DNA of 64,000 bases from the NCBI RefSeq assembly GCF_014698965.1, contig NZ_JACXAE010000075.1, positions 41,006 to 105,005 of the forward strand. Direction: 5' to 3'. The DNA comes from Iningainema tapete BLCC-T55 (GTDB lineage: Bacteria; Cyanobacteriota; Cyanobacteriia; Cyanobacteriales; Nostocaceae). Shown in pieces: positions 43,846 through 53,576 of this stretch. The notes beneath the pieces are model-generated. The model searched no databases. It saw nothing but the letters and a program-made list of their open reading frames with translations, and was not told the origin of the DNA. A program made the position numbers and the translations under genes. Each line of letters opens with the position of its first letter. The stretch's first letter is position 1.

Positions 43846-44733
43846 TTAGGCGATCACATCAGGATCTAAACCCAATGCGCGTAATTGTTCGCGCAAACGA
43901 GCGGCTTCAAGTTCTACGGCTTCAGCACGTTGACGTTCGGCTTCGGCTTCAAGTTGTGCGGCTTTAGCACGTTGACGTTCGGCTTCAGCACGTTGACGTT
44001 CAGCTTCGGCTTCAAGTTGTGCGGCTTCAGCACGTTGACGTTCGGCTTCAGCACGTTGACGTTCGGCTTCGGCTTCAAGCTCTGCGGCTTCGGCACGTTC
44101 ATTTCCTGTAAGCAATAGATTACCGAGTGAATCCCACCATCGCAGCCAAGGTAGCTCTTCTTTTGTAATAAAATTATCTTGCCAAATACCTAATTCCACG
44201 CCCATTGGCTCAATGGGATAATGTCCTCTGCTATTGGGACTCATTTTTTCGTAACGTCTACCAACTAAATGGTAAACTTCTACTGAAGCTTTTTTGACTT
44301 CATAAATTCCGTAGTATGTCGCATGAATCACATTTTCATAAATCCAAAACTTACCTTCATAGGGAGTAGTATCCCTTTCTTCTTCTCCATCACCACTAAC
44401 GAATTCCAGTACAATTAGTGGTGCAATCAGTTCTTTCCACAGAACATAAGAGCGACGGAGTTCTCCATTAAGCGTGGGTGCTACATTTGGCACATAAAAC
44501 CAGTCTGGTGCCTCGGCTCCACGTTCTGGTGGATCTGTTAATCGCCAGTAAATACCGCAGTCTTGTCCAATGCAGTACTGTCCATCTGGGTGAATTTCTT
44601 TTAACCGTGGCAGGATCGAGTCTGTAAGTAAAATACTCTGGGGATGTTCTTGAAAATTTTTCACAAATGTGCCATCGGACTCTGGTAACTGTGTATGATC
44701 TGGCAGTGATAGGCTTTTGGCTTCAATAACCAT
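43846..44733 (-). CDS. Uma2 (DUF820) family protein with heptad-repeat tail
   Basis: 295 residues. Residues 1-190 are the Uma2 domain, a PD-(D/E)XK-like fold: PDWFYVPNVAP, LIVLEFVSGDGEEERDTTPY, GKFWIYENVI, YYGIYEVKK. The remaining about 75 residues are repeated AEAERQR / AEAAQLE heptads forming a predicted coiled coil. The coding DNA from 43906 to 44100 is a 21-bp-period tandem repeat. Uma2 genes are strongly expanded in cyanobacteria; the function is unknown. Upstream of the start is a 28-bp gap to the lpxB-like gene. Confidence 0.88.
   Translation of the reverse strand: MVIEAKSLSLPDHTQLPESDGTFVKNFQEHPQSILLTDSILPRLKEIHPDGQYCIGQDCGIYWRLTDPPERGAEAPDWFYVPNVAPTLNGELRRSYVLWKELIAPLIVLEFVSGDGEEERDTTPYEGKFWIYENVIHATYYGIYEVKKASVEVYHLVGRRYEKMSPNSRGHYPIEPMGVELGIWQDNFITKEELPWLRWWDSLGNLLLTGNERAEAAELEAEAERQRAEAERQRAEAAQLEAEAERQRAEAERQRAKAAQLEAEAERQRAEAVELEAARLREQLRALGLDPDVIA
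43906..44100. repeat. 21-bp-period tandem repeat coding the Uma2 coiled coil
   Basis: GCTTCAGCACGTTGACGTTC-type units recur about nine times, with TTCAAGTTGTGCG variants. Copy number is likely variable between strains. Shadow reading frames on the other strand are not genes. Confidence 0.9.
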
Positions 44734-44761
44734 TGCATTACCTCACAATAGTATTTTTATA

Positions 44762-46117
44762 CTATCCTAATTGCGCCATCAAACACTCAGCAATACGTCG
44801 CGCTGCACCTGGTTTACCCATCCGGCGTACACCATTTTCGGCAATTACTTGTAATCTATCGGGATTGGCTAAGAGCGATCGCACCGCCTCTACCACTTCC
44901 TGCGCTTCCTCAACTAAAATTACCGATTGTCCCAAATGACGGCTTTGCGCTTCGGCAAAACCAGGTGTAAACTGGGGACCAGATCCGGGAATGGTAATTG
45001 CAGGTTTGCCCAAACCCACAAATTGTTCTGTCGCTGTACCTGCCATTGCGATCGCCATATCCCCTAAATGTAAGCAGTCATTATATGCATTTTGTGTTAA
45101 AATTAGATATGCATTTTTTTGTTTAAATGTCAAGGCATTGGCATCAGAAATTTGGATAGGAGAAGGGGAGTGAGTTCGCCAACCTTGAGATTGGAGAATT
45201 TGGCGCATACTGTCAAAATGTAAGCTGGGTGCGATCGCAGCTAAAAACACCATTGTTCTAGAACTGTAAAAAGAAAAATCTCGCTGTTGAAATGCCATCA
45301 ACGCAGACACAGCAATCATGATTTGCTTCCAATTAGCGTAGGCTTCAGGGGGACGGGAACCAGGTAGAAGCGTGATAATCAAAGGTCGAGCTAACTCTTG
45401 TTTTTCGATATTAGGATTATAAAATTCCTGACGCCCAACTGTTGACTCTAAACCATCCATCATCGGGTTACCCAAATCAAAAGCGGGAACAGAAAACTTC
45501 TGCAATATCTCCGTAGTCAGCGCATCTCTAGGAAACACCGCTTTGCAATGAGGATTGCTCATCAACAACCGTTCCCACGGATGATATATTGAACCAGAAA
45601 AATTTTCCCACCGAGCAGACATAGGTGATTTACGTTTCAACAACCCAACTTCATCGCGCACATAATATTCTGATTTTGCCGTACCCACAAAAGCATAGTT
45701 TGCACCACTCAACCACGCAAATAATAGTGGGACAATATCCCCCACTGCCAAAATAGCTCTTTTATGATGTGAAGAAGTTACCCAGCTACGTACAGCTTGA
45801 ATCTGGCTGAGAGTAAGTTGCACTAAACCACCACGCATATCTCGCACAAGCTGAAGTCCATCTTGGTAAATGAAACCGCCAGAAGGCATGGTACGTACTG
45901 AACCAATGAGGGGAATATTCAACTTTTGATAAGCGTGTCCTTCTCCCACCAAAGGTAAGGCAAAAATTTCTGGTGGATTTGGTTGTTGCTGGAGTTCCTG
46001 CAAAATTCGCACAGCAATAAAATCCTCTCCGTGTCCATTGCTAAGTGCAAGTAAACAAAGGCGAGTAGAAGCAGTTTGCTCTTGATTAGTTAAAGATAAA
46101 CGCGATACATCACTCAT
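44762..46117 (-). CDS. Lipid-A-disaccharide synthase-related protein (cyanobacterial lpxB-like)
   Basis: ATG 46117 gives 451 residues. SNGHGEDFIAVRILQELQQQ at the N-terminus and TLLPGSRPPEAYANW with GTATEQFVGLGKPAITIPGSGPQFTPGFAEAQSRHLG near the C-terminus match the GT-B fold lpxB-like proteins of cyanobacteria. Canonical LpxB joins UDP-diacylglucosamine and lipid X; the cyanobacterial lineage branch is longer and its product is less certain. It diverges from Omp85. Confidence 0.85.
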   Translation of the reverse strand: MSDVSRLSLTNQEQTASTRLCLLALSNGHGEDFIAVRILQELQQQPNPPEIFALPLVGEGHAYQKLNIPLIGSVRTMPSGGFIYQDGLQLVRDMRGGLVQLTLSQIQAVRSWVTSSHHKRAILAVGDIVPLLFAWLSGANYAFVGTAKSEYYVRDEVGLLKRKSPMSARWENFSGSIYHPWERLLMSNPHCKAVFPRDALTTEILQKFSVPAFDLGNPMMDGLESTVGRQEFYNPNIEKQELARPLIITLLPGSRPPEAYANWKQIMIAVSALMAFQQRDFSFYSSRTMVFLAAIAPSLHFDSMRQILQSQGWRTHSPSPIQISDANALTFKQKNAYLILTQNAYNDCLHLGDMAIAMAGTATEQFVGLGKPAITIPGSGPQFTPGFAEAQSRHLGQSVILVEEAQEVVEAVRSLLANPDRLQVIAENGVRRMGKPGAARRIAECLMAQLG

Positions 46118-46255
46118 AGGAAACAAAAACTTAAAATTTAATGTCTGATTAAAACAAGAAGGATCAATGGGGGTATAAATCGGCAAGAAGCTGGAAGTTA
46201 GTAATCCCCATTTAACCTCTGTACAAACTAACTCCCAGTTAATCAGGCTATTATT

Positions 46256-48316
46256 ATGCGAGTTTCGTCTGCTGCAATTTGTACTTTAGCTACTTTAGCT
46301 GTTGGCAATTTTTACAACAAAGTATTGGCTGCACCCACAACGTCAACCACTCCCGCTGAAACTGGTGTGGTAGTTCCGGTAACTGAAGAAACGCCTGCAC
46401 AAGTAAAGGCAATTTCATCACCGGAAGCTGTAGTTATCCCACAATTCTCCGAGAAGAGAGCACAGGAGCAGGGAAGCACAGGAGCAGGGGGGCAGGGGGG
46501 CAAAGGAGCAAAGGAGAATGTGTATTCTTCTCCCCCACTCCCCAACTCCCCCACTCCCTCTCTCCCCAACTCAGCTACTACCAACGATTTAGTAGTCACT
46601 GCCACGGATGTGCAAATAGTCGGAGCAAATGAGGAATTGCAGCAGATTATTCGCAGTGTCATCAAAACCCAAACGGGTGGAGAAACAAGTCAAAGCCAGC
46701 TACAAAAAGATGTAGCAGCAATCTTAGATACTAACTTATTTGCCAACGCCCGCGTCAATAGCAGCAGTACCTCTGCTGGCTTGAAGGTAGTGTATCAAGT
46801 AGAACCAATAGTTGTGCGTTCCCTACAACTTTCTGGAGCAAAGGCACTTACCTACCAAGTAGCTTTAGAGCGGTTCAAATCTTTAGAAGGAAGTCCTATT
46901 AGTCCAAATGCTCTCAAGCAGGTTGTGCAACAAGTTAATAAGTGGTACACCGACAATGGCTACAGTTTGGCACGGGTAGTATCAATCACACCTAGCACAG
47001 AGGGAATTCTGACGATGAATGTGGCAGAAGGCTTAGTGGGTGATATTAAGTTTCGCTTTGTTAATGAAGAAGGCAATACAGTTGATAGTAAAGGTAAGCC
47101 AGTATCTGGGCGCTCTAAACCCGATTTCTTGCGACAGCAGCTTAAACTTAAGCCGGGTCAAATATTACAAGATAATGTAGTACGTCAAGATGTACAGCAG
47201 TTATATCGGTTGGGCTTATTTGAAAATGTCAATGTCACCCTAGAGGGGGATGCGAATAAAGTAGATTTGGTGTATGAACTTAAGGAAACTGGAGCGCGAT
47301 CGGTTAACCTGGGAGGTAATTACAGTGCTGATCAAGGCATATTAGGTAGTTTGACTTATCGCGACCAAAATGTTGGCGGCATTAACGATTCTTTAGGTGT
47401 GAATGTCCAAGTTGGTCAACGTGACTTCATGTTTGATACTAGTTTTACTAGTCCATATCGTGCTAGCGAACCAAATCGCTTGGGCTATCGTGTGAATGCT
47501 TTCCGTAACCGGGGACTTTCAGATACTTTCTCTGATGAAATCAAGCTGCCCAATGGTGATAAGGTACGCCAAGGTAAGATTGGTGCAAGTTTCAGTCTTC
47601 AACGCCCGATTGATGGTTGGGATACTTCTTTGGGATTCAATTACAACCGTATTAGTTTACGCGACAAGGAAGGTAATATTAATTCCACAGATTCTCAGGG
47701 CAACCCCTTGTCTTTGAGTGGTACTGGCGTTGACGATTTAACTACGGTATCTTTTACAGCCAGTAAAGATCAGAGAAATAATCCTTTAAATCCTACTCAA
47801 GGTTCTATCCTCACTTTAAGTACAGAACAATCTATACCTTTGGGACAAGGTAATATTTCCATGAACCGTTTACGGGCAAATTATAGTCAGTATGTGCCAG
47901 TAAAGTTATTTAACAGTAAAGACACACAAGTGTTTGCTCTGAATCTCCAAGCTGGTACTGTGTTAGGTGATTTGCCACCTTATGAAGCTTTTAACTTGGG
48001 AGGACCCAATTCAGTACGCGGTTATGATACTAATAATGTTGGTACTGGTCGTAGTTATGTTTTAGCTTCGGCAGAATACCGTTTCCCGATCTTAAGTGCG
48101 TTGGGAGGCGTATTTTTCGCTGACTATGCTTCAGATTTAGGTTCTGGTGATACTGTTTTGGGAAATCCGGGGGGTGTACGTGGTAAACCTGGTACTGGTT
48201 TTGGTTATGGAGCCGGTGTACGCTTTAACTCTCCTTTAGGGGTGCTTCGGGCTGACTACGGTTTTAACGATCAAGGAGAAAGTCGTGTACATTTCGGTTT
48301 TGGTCAACGATTCTAA
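46256..48316 (+). CDS. Omp85/BamA outer-membrane assembly protein (Toc75-related)
   Basis: 686 residues. A signal peptide (1-25, ending VLA) and a low-complexity linker (about 62-105) precede three POTRA domains (about 110-345: LVVTATDVQIVGANEELQQI; VRSLQLSGAKALTYQVALER; the third with LKPGQILQDNVVRQDVQQLY). The C-terminal beta-barrel starts GARSVNLGGNYSADQG and ends in Phe (VHFGFGQRF), the usual Omp85 C-terminus. LGGPNSVRGYD is the conserved L6-loop VRGY motif. The three-POTRA form is the cyanobacterial/plastid type. Confidence 0.94.
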   Translation: MRVSSAAICTLATLAVGNFYNKVLAAPTTSTTPAETGVVVPVTEETPAQVKAISSPEAVVIPQFSEKRAQEQGSTGAGGQGGKGAKENVYSSPPLPNSPTPSLPNSATTNDLVVTATDVQIVGANEELQQIIRSVIKTQTGGETSQSQLQKDVAAILDTNLFANARVNSSSTSAGLKVVYQVEPIVVRSLQLSGAKALTYQVALERFKSLEGSPISPNALKQVVQQVNKWYTDNGYSLARVVSITPSTEGILTMNVAEGLVGDIKFRFVNEEGNTVDSKGKPVSGRSKPDFLRQQLKLKPGQILQDNVVRQDVQQLYRLGLFENVNVTLEGDANKVDLVYELKETGARSVNLGGNYSADQGILGSLTYRDQNVGGINDSLGVNVQVGQRDFMFDTSFTSPYRASEPNRLGYRVNAFRNRGLSDTFSDEIKLPNGDKVRQGKIGASFSLQRPIDGWDTSLGFNYNRISLRDKEGNINSTDSQGNPLSLSGTGVDDLTTVSFTASKDQRNNPLNPTQGSILTLSTEQSIPLGQGNISMNRLRANYSQYVPVKLFNSKDTQVFALNLQAGTVLGDLPPYEAFNLGGPNSVRGYDTNNVGTGRSYVLASAEYRFPILSALGGVFFADYASDLGSGDTVLGNPGGVRGKPGTGFGYGAGVRFNSPLGVLRADYGFNDQGESRVHFGFGQRF
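46455..46570. repeat. Low-complexity repeat inside Omp85
   Basis: GCAGGGGGGCAGGGGGGC and then CTCCCCCACTCCCCAACTCCC units code for a Gly/Ser/Pro linker ahead of POTRA 1. The frame is intact. Confidence 0.75.
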
Positions 48317-48382
48317 ATTAGAGATTGTAAACTAAAGGTGAACCAAAAAAAACATCCATTATCTGCGGTGGCAATTTTAAAT

Positions 48383-48425
48383 TTTAGATTTTAGATAAAT
48401 TCATTACCCTCATCTAAAATCTAAA
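48383..48425. repeat. 14-bp perfect inverted repeat
   Basis: TTTAGATTTTAGAT (48383-48396) and ATCTAAAATCTAAA (48412-48425). It lies 33 bp before the kinase start and after Omp85. A terminator or operator role is possible; there is no G/C stem. Confidence 0.7.
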
Positions 48426-48458
48426 CATGAACAGCCCATACCCATACACAAAATCACT

Positions 48459-50108
48459 ATGCTAACCGGTACAACTTTGCAGGGTGGCAAATATACTTTA
48501 AATCAAGAAATAGGGCGGGGTGGCTTTGGCATTACGTTCAAAGCTACCCATCACTATTTAAATCAGATAGTAGTCATCAAAACTTTAAATGAAAAGCTAC
48601 GACAACATCCTGATTTTGCCAAGTTTGAGCGCCAATTCCAAGATGAAGCAAGGCGCTTGGCTACTTGTATCCATCCCAATATTGTCCGAGTCAGCGACTT
48701 TTTTGTTGAAGATGGGCTGCCTTACATGGTGATGGAATATATTCCTGGCGAAACGTTGGGAGAAGCATTTATTCTACCTGCGATCGCCATGCCTGAAGCA
48801 ACAGCAATTCATTACATCCGTCAAATTGGCGCAGCGTTGCAGGTGGTACATCAAAATGGTTTATTACACCGAGATGTAAAGCCAGACAATATCATACTTA
48901 GGAGAGGAAGTCAAGAGGTAGTGCTGATTGACTTTGGCATTGCCAGAGAATTCAACAGTGGAGTAAGACAAACTCACACGGGTATGGTTTCTGACGGCTA
49001 TTCACCCATAGAACAGTATTTGTCTCAAGCACCGCGTACTCCAGCAACAGATGTTTATGGTTTGGCGGCAACTCTTTATGCGCTGCTGACGGCTCAATCT
49101 CCCATGTCGGCTCTGTTACGCGATCGCGAACAAATGCCTTCTCCCCGCGAGTTGCAACCCCACCTTAGTGCTGCTGTTAACCAAGCGGTAATGCGTGGTA
49201 TGGCGGTAGAGGCACGTTTTCGTCCCGCAACTGTGTCTGAATGGTTGAAGCTTCTACCGAGTAATGGAATGAATGGTGGACTTCAACCAGTGGCAACTCA
49301 CACAGTTTCAACTGTGGATTTATCTGCTCAGGAAAACCCGATACCTGATACTGTGGTGACTAATGAAGGTGCGACACCTTGGCGGAAGATGCGCGGATGG
49401 GGTTTGAAGGTGCGATACGGCTTTAGCCGTGGGCGCAAAGCGCCATCGCCAAAAGCTTTCATCGGTATGGGTGTAGCTATTGTTGCTGCTACAGCAGGTT
49501 TTGGCGTTACCAATATGATGACTAATACTCGTCCACAGCAGTCCCCAAAGGTCTTTGAGGAAAAATCTATCAACGGAACTACTGAGCAAATACGTACAAT
49601 AAATGCAACTCCATCTCCTACTGTACGCAAGACTAATACGGTAAAATCAACAAACACTTCAACGCAAGCTGAGTCAGCACCCGTCTCCACGCCACCCCGT
49701 CGCAGACGTATTCGTCGTGTTTATCGTGAAGAATATTCTAGACGCGAACGAAATAATGTTAACTACAATAATAATGATAACAATACAGAATCGACTCAAC
49801 GCTACTCAGGACAATACCGTCGTCGCAGAAGGAGTGTAGTAACGCAAGATTCTCCTTCTCCTACAACTTCTCCTACACCGTCGTTAAGAGAAAGGTTAAG
49901 AGAGATACGCAAATATCGCAGTGTTTCTCCATCGCCTTCGTCGGAGAATAACCCCCGTTCTTCTGGGGCAGACGTTGTTGTACCTGCACAACCAATCACG
50001 CCTCCTGCTGTAGTAGTACCTACAGTGGAGAATAGGCAAGGAGCATCATCGGAGCAAATTGAACAACGATCGCAAAAAGAAGATAAACCACAATTTGAGA
50101 ATAATTAA
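48459..50108 (+). CDS. Membrane-anchored Ser/Thr protein kinase (PknB-type)
   Basis: 549 residues. Kinase domain (about 12-270): Gly loop [11 protein letters not shown], Lys41 in VVIKTL, catalytic [10 protein letters not shown] (Asp139) and IDFGIAREF (Asp158), then a P+1 loop GYSPIEQYL typical of cyanobacterial Spk kinases. One membrane helix (about 333-356: [15 protein letters not shown]) places the C-terminal 190 residues outside. That tail is rich in Arg, Asn, Ser and Pro, and unstructured. No PASTA domain is seen. The FHA protein at 30330 is a possible reader. Confidence 0.93.
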   Translation: MLTGTTLQGGKYTLNQEIGRGGFGITFKATHHYLNQIVVIKTLNEKLRQHPDFAKFERQFQDEARRLATCIHPNIVRVSDFFVEDGLPYMVMEYIPGETLGEAFILPAIAMPEATAIHYIRQIGAALQVVHQNGLLHRDVKPDNIILRRGSQEVVLIDFGIAREFNSGVRQTHTGMVSDGYSPIEQYLSQAPRTPATDVYGLAATLYALLTAQSPMSALLRDREQMPSPRELQPHLSAAVNQAVMRGMAVEARFRPATVSEWLKLLPSNGMNGGLQPVATHTVSTVDLSAQENPIPDTVVTNEGATPWRKMRGWGLKVRYGFSRGRKAPSPKAFIGMGVAIVAATAGFGVTNMMTNTRPQQSPKVFEEKSINGTTEQIRTINATPSPTVRKTNTVKSTNTSTQAESAPVSTPPRRRRIRRVYREEYSRRERNNVNYNNNDNNTESTQRYSGQYRRRRRSVVTQDSPSPTTSPTPSLRERLREIRKYRSVSPSPSSENNPRSSGADVVVPAQPITPPAVVVPTVENRQGASSEQIEQRSQKEDKPQFENN

Positions 50109-50123
50109 GCAAACAAGAAACAA

Positions 50124-50156
50124 GATACCCGACTTCTTAAAGAAGTCGGGTATCTT
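50124..50156. terminator. Hairpin between convergent genes (ATACCCGAC family)
   Basis: GATACCCGACTTCTT and AAGAAGTCGGGTATC are 15-bp arms followed by TTAG. It is the third copy of the GACTTC hairpin family and is well placed to terminate both the kinase and menH. Confidence 0.8.
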
Positions 50157-50970
50157 AGTCTGTCAAAAAATCCCTCACATTTTGTACAAATGCAGAAGTA
50201 TTTTCAAAATGAACATTATGACTTGAATTACTAATAACCTTTAGCTGAAAAAACTCACTCATTTGAGCTATTTTTGTATTGATATCTACAAACTTTGTAT
50301 CATTTTCACCTACTATTAAGAGTACAGGAATTTTATTCTCGGTAATCTTTGACCACAAAGAAGGTTGACATCCAGTACCCATCAATCTTAGTGATTTAGC
50401 CAATTCAATAGGATTACTTTGTAACCGATTTTCTAGTATTTTTTGAAACAATGAATGATTTTTAATAGAACCAAAAATTGGCTGATTGTACCAATTTAAT
50501 AAAAAATTGGCAAAATCACTCTTATCAACACTTCTCTCTAATTTCCTCGCTATTTGCTCATCACGTTTAACTCGCTCTAACCGTTCTGTTTCTGTTTGCA
50601 AACCAGGAGAAGCTGATTCTAAAATAACTTTAGTAAAACGTTGAGGGAAATATAAAGTCAGGTATAAAGCTAATCTTCCCCCCATAGAATAGCCAATTAA
50701 AAAGCTTTTAGATATTTTTAATTCATCGAGTAACTTGATTAAAGCCAGAGCAGTGTTTGCCATTGTATAACAATGATCATCACCCAAAACTTGAGTTTTG
50801 CCATGTCCAGGAAGATCAACTGTTAAACAATAAAATTCTTCTGACAGTAACTGTATAGCCTCATCAAATTCATGGCTATTACCCATGAAGCCATGTAAAA
50901 AAAGAATTAATGGTTTGTCTGAACTACCCGTAAAAGAATAGTGCAATTGATAATTTTTCAACGAATACAT
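50155..50970 (-). CDS. menH: 2-succinyl-6-hydroxy-2,4-cyclohexadiene-1-carboxylate synthase (MenH-like alpha/beta hydrolase)
   Basis: 271 residues. The start LHYSFTGSSDKPLILFLHGFMG, catalytic GYSMGG (Ser95), the Asp stretch VGENDTKFVD and the His stretch SSHNVHFEN form the MenH triad order. LDELKISKSFLIGYSMGGRLALYLTL and the ASPGLQTETERLERVKRDEQ segment are characteristic of MenH. It acts in phylloquinone (PSI cofactor) synthesis. Other men genes are not in this window. The gene is AT-rich. A generic alpha/beta hydrolase remains possible. Confidence 0.85.
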   Translation of the reverse strand: MYSLKNYQLHYSFTGSSDKPLILFLHGFMGNSHEFDEAIQLLSEEFYCLTVDLPGHGKTQVLGDDHCYTMANTALALIKLLDELKISKSFLIGYSMGGRLALYLTLYFPQRFTKVILESASPGLQTETERLERVKRDEQIARKLERSVDKSDFANFLLNWYNQPIFGSIKNHSLFQKILENRLQSNPIELAKSLRLMGTGCQPSLWSKITENKIPVLLIVGENDTKFVDINTKIAQMSEFFQLKVISNSSHNVHFENTSAFVQNVRDFLTD

Positions 50971-50990
50971 AGAATTTCTTTATTGTGGCG

Positions 50991-52835
50991 TCAACCACTT
51001 GTACTGTTAGCCATGCGGGAGGGTAGAAAGCCTGGGTAGCATTCCAAACGGCGTTTATTGCGTTGTTCGATTTGTTGTTCTACTACTTCTAAACGCTCCT
51101 GCAAGCCGATGAGAACATCAATGGCTCGTGGATCTTGAAAACTATTCACACCGAAATCTGTAAATGCCTTCGGATCTTGCTTGGTGCCAATTGATGCTAT
51201 AAGGTTGACTTGAGCGAAGGTTGGTTCGACGCCAGGTAAGAAACTAGTGAGGCTATTGGAGTCGTTGAGTGTCCCTTTGACTGTAGGAATATTTCGATAA
51301 ATTGCTCCGGGCAGATTAGGAATAAAAGACATATACTGGTATTGAATCCAGGCAATGGCTGAATGTTGTGGACCTGCAGTGAAAATAATTTGTGTTAGCA
51401 GATCAATCAGCTGATCGCGGTTAGTCAAGCGGGGTGGTAAGGAAACTATCCCAAATCCTCCATCACTAACAGGTGTCCGTAAAGCTTGTAGCCAATTTTG
51501 CAACTCGAAGTCCTCACGGACATCTCGATTTGATCTATAGTAAATTCCGACGTAACGACTAACATAGTCTTCTAAAGCATCCCAAACTAGCAACCCGTCA
51601 TCCCGATAAGGAAAATCTTGCCGGAAAGAGCGATCGTCAACACCGCGCAGGCGTAAGTTGTTCGGGAGAGCAAAGTTGCTGAAGTTGTTGAAAAGCTCAG
51701 AGACACCAAGAGCTGCAAGCTTGAGTGAGCTTTCTAGAGTGCCTCCGAGAATGACATCTACATATCCCCCTGGATTGATCAGAACCTGATCGCCAAGGGC
51801 ATTGATTGCCATTGTGAACTCAAAATGGGGTTTTAATAGCACATTGACAGGATGGCGAGCAGCTAGTTCGCGTATAGTTGCTAATGCGATTGGTTCTAAA
51901 GAAAGATGGGTTTGACCTAAGTGACGTACTATCTCATGAACATAAAAATCAGCCATCTGAGCAATCAGTTTTGCTAAAGTCCAATCTACGCCATCTAGAG
52001 GTGTACAAAGTAGACTTTCTCCAGGCACTTGTCCTAGTTGGATGGCAATCGGAATTAAGCGCCAACCATTCCGACTGCGCTCAGTAAAATAGAGTGCGAT
52101 TGGAGCAGTGAGAAATCGGTTCTGTTTCGGAGTAACGGTGTTCGTATCGAGTACTGCATAGTCGGTGACGAACAGACTGCCATCCTGAGTGGCACTGTTG
52201 AGGGTTTCCTTAATCCGTCCCCCTTTACGTGCAGCTTTGAGTACAGTTTGAAAAATCTCATCCGTTATGCCGAGTTTTTCTTGGAGGTTGTAATTGAGTG
52301 CTAGAACATTAGTTAGTTCCATAGGATTGGGACCAGAAAGCCGTTGTAACGTAAATGTAGCGTCGTTTATGTAGGTTTTGGCTATATCTGGTAGGGGCAG
52401 AACTCGAAAGACTGTAGCGTAGTCTTCTAAGGTGAGAAAGGGCTGAGGGCTTTGTAGAAACGCTAGTTGATTTGCTCTCACTTTCTGGTTTAAGATGTCG
52501 CGATTATTGTTATACCCCTGATCAAAAATCTCTTGGGTAGGTAAAGTTGCCACGCGAACAGAGTTCGATAGCCGAGAAGTTAATTGATATTCTTGGCGTG
52601 CTGCCAACAGCTGTTGTTGACGCTCTTGTTGGATCGTCGATGAATTTTTTTGAGGTAAAGTCGGGATGTGTGGATTGGCTGGTGGTGTGGGTTTTGAGGG
52701 TTGTGTGTCGCTGACTAGTAAGTTTTCTAAGCCGGGGGCACAAACAAAACCGATTAGCGCCAGCATAGTACGGCGCGATAGAACGTATCTCTCGATTAAT
52801 TGTTGGCGTATTTGTTTTCGAGTTGGCGATCGCAT
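50991..52835 (-). CDS. Lipoxygenase family protein with altered iron-site residues
   Basis: 614 residues, without an N-terminal PLAT domain. The iron-site helix is WTLAKLIAQMADFYVHEIVRHLGQTH, with His300 and His305 in the usual H-x4-H spacing; a third His491 is in GPQHSAIAW. The residue 4 positions after His491, usually Asn, is Ala495. The C-terminus, usually ...NSISI with Ile carboxylate as a ligand, here ends NSTSG. An RRTMLALIGF segment near residue 21 resembles a Tat/hydrophobic signal. The fold is clearly lipoxygenase-like, but iron coordination may be weaker. It lies 20 bp from menH on the same strand. Confidence 0.88.
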   Translation of the reverse strand: MRSPTRKQIRQQLIERYVLSRRTMLALIGFVCAPGLENLLVSDTQPSKPTPPANPHIPTLPQKNSSTIQQERQQQLLAARQEYQLTSRLSNSVRVATLPTQEIFDQGYNNNRDILNQKVRANQLAFLQSPQPFLTLEDYATVFRVLPLPDIAKTYINDATFTLQRLSGPNPMELTNVLALNYNLQEKLGITDEIFQTVLKAARKGGRIKETLNSATQDGSLFVTDYAVLDTNTVTPKQNRFLTAPIALYFTERSRNGWRLIPIAIQLGQVPGESLLCTPLDGVDWTLAKLIAQMADFYVHEIVRHLGQTHLSLEPIALATIRELAARHPVNVLLKPHFEFTMAINALGDQVLINPGGYVDVILGGTLESSLKLAALGVSELFNNFSNFALPNNLRLRGVDDRSFRQDFPYRDDGLLVWDALEDYVSRYVGIYYRSNRDVREDFELQNWLQALRTPVSDGGFGIVSLPPRLTNRDQLIDLLTQIIFTAGPQHSAIAWIQYQYMSFIPNLPGAIYRNIPTVKGTLNDSNSLTSFLPGVEPTFAQVNLIASIGTKQDPKAFTDFGVNSFQDPRAIDVLIGLQERLEVVEQQIEQRNKRRLECYPGFLPSRMANSTSG

Positions 52836-53576
52836 TACGTGTTTTCCCCCAAAAATTTAGACTTTATGCTAACTGTAATCATAGGGGAACACTCTGAGCT
52901 ACCGCATCTAAATTTTACAAAAATATATTGGTATACATTATAAACGCCAAAATACGCCTAGAAACCAATGTCCTTATTTACATAAATACATTCCACCAAC
53001 CTACTACAACTGTAAATTTATTAAATAAACTTCTGAGTAAATGCCTTTTATTTTCTAAAGATATATTAATTAAAGTTATATTGTGAACTTTTTTATCTAT
53101 GGTAGTCAATTAAAATTTTCAGCATGTTAGTATTATGCACAAAAGACAACTTTCCCATTAAGAATTAAATCCAAAATTTTCAGTTTTCAATTAATTCTAG
53201 AGAATTGAATTGACAATTCAATTTTTCTAAACAGACATTGACAATAACTTGAAGGAATTCAAGTTATTGTCAGAGGCTGAAGCATAACAAAAATTTCTTT
53301 TTCGTTTACTTTCGCTCAAAAACCTCTATAAATCCGGGAGGTTTAAATTGCCTTCAACTATATCTAGAAAAATACTTCTAGATATTGAGATTCGTGGCAT
53401 TTAATGCATAAGTTGAGCAAGAATTTACTACAAAAATATAATAATGATATTTGATTTGTAGTATTCTCTCCTTTGGATTGTCAGCAAGAGGAATTTTAAA
53501 TTCCAAATTTTCCTATAAAATCGACGATTTTGATCAATTTCAAGTCATCAAGAGGAATGATATTGGAGGAATTTGT
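52836..53576. other. 740-bp AT-rich intergenic region
   Basis: Between divergent genes. It contains repeated AATTC/GAATT runs (about 53180-53260, with CAAGTTATTG mirrored) but no convincing gene or RNA. A ribosome site GGAGGAATTTGT fixes the start at 53577. Confidence 0.5.

Noticed and set aside
43885..44118. Plus-strand repeat-rich frame opposite the Uma2 tail
   Set aside because: It is the complement of the heptad repeats and has no independent start or family pattern.
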